Shown here piece after piece: positions 7,358 to 9,270 of a DNA stretch of 9,270 nucleotides. Each line of letters begins with the position of its first letter. Positions within the stretch are counted from its first letter, which is position 1. The stretch is from Azonexus sp. (GTDB lineage: Bacteria > Pseudomonadota > Gammaproteobacteria > Burkholderiales > Rhodocyclaceae). The notes beneath the pieces are model-generated. The model worked only from the letters and a program-made list of their open reading frames with translations. It searched no databases and was not told the origin of the DNA. The stretch covers positions 1-9,270 of the forward strand of contig JAITWU010000181.1 in the NCBI GenBank assembly GCA_031285115.1. The letters are read 5' to 3'. The position numbers and the translations under genes are program-made.

Positions 7358-9270
7358 ATGTCCGATCTTCTCGCCCCTCTCAACCCGCCCCAACTGCAAG
7401 CGGTGACCTTGCCGCCCGTTCATGCGCTGATTCTCGCCGGGGCGGGCAGCGGCAAGACGCGGGTGTTGACGACGCGCATCGCCTGGCTGATGTCCACGGC
7501 CCAGGCCGGGCCGCACGCCATTCTGGCGGTGACTTTTACCAACAAGGCGGCGCGGGAGATGTCGGCGCGGCTTGCGGCGCTGGCGCCGATCAATACACGC
7601 AGCATGTGGATCGGCACTTTTCACGGCCTGTGCAACCGGCTCTTGCGCGCCCATTACCGCGAGGCCGGGCTGCCGCAGAGTTTTCAGATTCTCGATTCCG
7701 CCGACCAACTGGCGATGGTCAAGCGGCTCCTGAAAAATCTCAATGTCGATGACGAAAAATACCCGCCGCGCGAGTTGTGCCACTTCATCAACGCCCACAA
7801 GGAACAGGGCATCCGCGCTGGCGAAGCCGAGGCTTACGACAATTACACGAAGAAGCGCGTCGAGCTTTACGCTGAATACGAAAACCAGTGCAACCGCGAA
7901 GGCGTCGCCGATTTTGCCGAACTGCTGCTGCGTTGCCATGAGTTGCTGCAACGCAACGAACCCTTGCGCCGCCATTATCAGGAGCGTTTTCGCAGCATCT
8001 TGGTCGATGAATTTCAGGACACCAACCGCCTGCAATACGCCTGGCTGCAACTGTTGGCGGGCGGCGGGGCGAAAATTTTCGCGGTCGGCGACGACGACCA
8101 GAGCATCTACGCCTTTCGCGGCGCCGAAGTCGGCAATATGCGCGATTTCGAGCGCCGTTATGCGGGCGACAACGTCATCCGCCTGGAGCAGAACTACCGC
8201 TCGCACGGCAATATCCTGAACGCCGCCAACGCGCTCATCAAAAACAACCGCGAACGCTTGGGCAAAAACCTGTGGACCGAGGCTGGCGACGGCGAGCCGA
8301 TCCGCGCTTTTGAAGCCTATTCCGACTTTGACGAAGCGCGTTTCGTCGTCGATGAAATCGGCGAACTGGTGAGGGAGGGCCTCTCGCCCTTGCAGATTGC
8401 CGTGCTCTACCGTTCCAACGCCCAGTCGCGGGTGCTCGAAAACGAGTTATTCACCCGCAATGTGCCGTACAAGGTCTATGGCGGCCTGCGCTTTTTCGAG
8501 CGGCAGGAAATCAAACATGCGCTCGCCTACCTGCGCTTGCTGGTCAATCCCGATGACGACACGGCTTTTTTGCGCGTCGTCAATTTCCCGACGCGCGGCA
8601 TCGGCGCGCGTTCGCTGGAAAGCCTGCAAGCCACGGCGCACCAGATCAATTCGAGCCTCTACAACGCCGCCGCCTCCCTGAGCGGCAAAGCCGGGCAGAG
8701 CGTCGGCGTTTTCATCCGCCTGATCGAGCAGCTACGCGCTGAAACCAGCGGCTTGCCGCTGCCGGAAATGGTCGAACACATCAGCGAAAAATCCGGCCTC
8801 GCCCCGCATTACCGCAACGAAAAAGAAGGCCAGGAGCGGCTGGAAAACCTCGACGAACTGATCAACGCCGCCGCCACTTTTGTCGACAGCGAAGGGGCAA
8901 TGGGCGACGGCGGCGCGTTGGTCTCCTTTCTCGCCCTGGCTTCGCTCGAAGCGGGCGAACATCAGGCGGGTGAAGGTCAGGAAGCCGTTCAACTGATGTC
9001 GGTCCACGCCGCCAAGGGGCTGGAATTTGACGCGGTGTTCATCACCGGCCTGGAGCAGGGCCTGTTCCCGCACGAAAACGCCGTCGCCGAAGGTCGCGGC
9101 GGCCTCGAAGAAGAGCGCCGCCTCATGTACGTCGCCGTCACCCGCGCCCGTCACCGCCTTTACCTCAGTTGCGCGCAAACCCGGATGCTGCACGGCCAGA
9201 CGCGCTACTGCCTGCCCTCATCCTTCCTCGACGAAATCCCTGAGCAGCTCTTGAAAAAGCTCAACAAAAA
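7358..9270 (+). CDS. uvrD: DNA helicase II UvrD, C-terminus cut by window edge
   Basis: Superfamily 1A 3'-5' DNA helicase that removes the incised strand in nucleotide excision and mismatch repair and clears recombination intermediates. 637 codons are visible; against the 720 residues of E. coli UvrD, roughly 70-80 C-terminal residues are missing. Motifs in order: Q motif LNPPQLQAV (8-16), Walker A AGAGSGKT (27-34), Ia VTFTNKAAREM, Ib GTFHGLCNRLL, Walker B VDEFQDTN (216-223), III GDDDQSIYAFRGAE, IV LEQNYRS, then YGGLRFFERQEIK, V VHAAKGLEFDAVFITG, and VI YVAVTRAR (591-598). WIGTFHGL, DFAELLLR and ILDSADQL resemble E. coli UvrD rather than Rep or PcrA. A TAA at 7346-7348 in frame forces the ATG at 7358, which has no clear Shine-Dalgarno. 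All catalytic motifs are intact. Confidence 0.95.
   Translation, partial: MSDLLAPLNPPQLQAVTLPPVHALILAGAGSGKTRVLTTRIAWLMSTAQAGPHAILAVTFTNKAAREMSARLAALAPINTRSMWIGTFHGLCNRLLRAHYREAGLPQSFQILDSADQLAMVKRLLKNLNVDDEKYPPRELCHFINAHKEQGIRAGEAEAYDNYTKKRVELYAEYENQCNREGVADFAELLLRCHELLQRNEPLRRHYQERFRSILVDEFQDTNRLQYAWLQLLAGGGAKIFAVGDDDQSIYAFRGAEVGNMRDFERRYAGDNVIRLEQNYRSHGNILNAANALIKNNRERLGKNLWTEAGDGEPIRAFEAYSDFDEARFVVDEIGELVREGLSPLQIAVLYRSNAQSRVLENELFTRNVPYKVYGGLRFFERQEIKHALAYLRLLVNPDDDTAFLRVVNFPTRGIGARSLESLQATAHQINSSLYNAAASLSGKAGQSVGVFIRLIEQLRAETSGLPLPEMVEHISEKSGLAPHYRNEKEGQERLENLDELINAAATFVDSEGAMGDGGALVSFLALASLEAGEHQAGEGQEAVQLMSVHAAKGLEFDAVFITGLEQGLFPHENAVAEGRGGLEEERRLMYVAVTRARHRLYLSCAQTRMLHGQTRYCLPSSFLDEIPEQLLKKLNK

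Noticed and set aside
7352..8206. Minus-strand open frame of 284 codons opposite uvrD
   Set aside because: It is antisense to clear UvrD helicase motifs and has no ribosome site or family resemblance.

Overview
The window looks like a chromosomal segment of a Gram-negative proteobacterium, most likely a betaproteobacterium. LeuRS, the LptE lipobox region and UvrD all read as proteobacterial housekeeping proteins, and leuS followed directly by lptE is the order known from E. coli and many beta/gammaproteobacteria. The betaproteobacterial placement is an inference from protein style and GC content, not a database result.

Layout. (1) Positions 1-2838, minus strand: a core operon with a consensus -10 element, leuS, then the 5' end of lptE, which runs off the left edge. 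(2) Positions 2842-7357: an accessory block between two conserved genes. It holds a mazE-mazF toxin-antitoxin pair (minus), a divergent orphan ribbon-helix-helix antitoxin-like gene (plus), a small XRE/Cro-type repressor (minus), and then a plus-strand group: an OB-fold-like/membrane protein gene broken by a G7 homopolymer, and two unrelated-looking lipoprotein genes. A small uncharacterised minus-strand gene closes the block. (3) Positions 7358-9270, plus strand: uvrD, cut by the right edge before its C-terminal tail.

Composition supports an inserted or fast-evolving middle. One 60-base line inside leuS (1381-1440) counts 39 G+C, while one inside the first lipoprotein gene (5581-5640) counts 20.

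Regulatory DNA is dense in the accessory block. The mazEF/RHH intergenic region carries a palindrome whose two arms are candidate -10 elements for opposing promoters. The XRE gene faces a perfect 10-5-10 inverted repeat whose loop is the core of a candidate -35 for the membrane protein/lipoprotein group. A plausible reading is that the XRE repressor controls the envelope group, while the antitoxins control the palindrome at 3544-3560. This is inference. No CRISPR array, rRNA, tRNA, transposase or integrase was seen. The least explained part is the XRE-controlled envelope cassette at 4204-6705.
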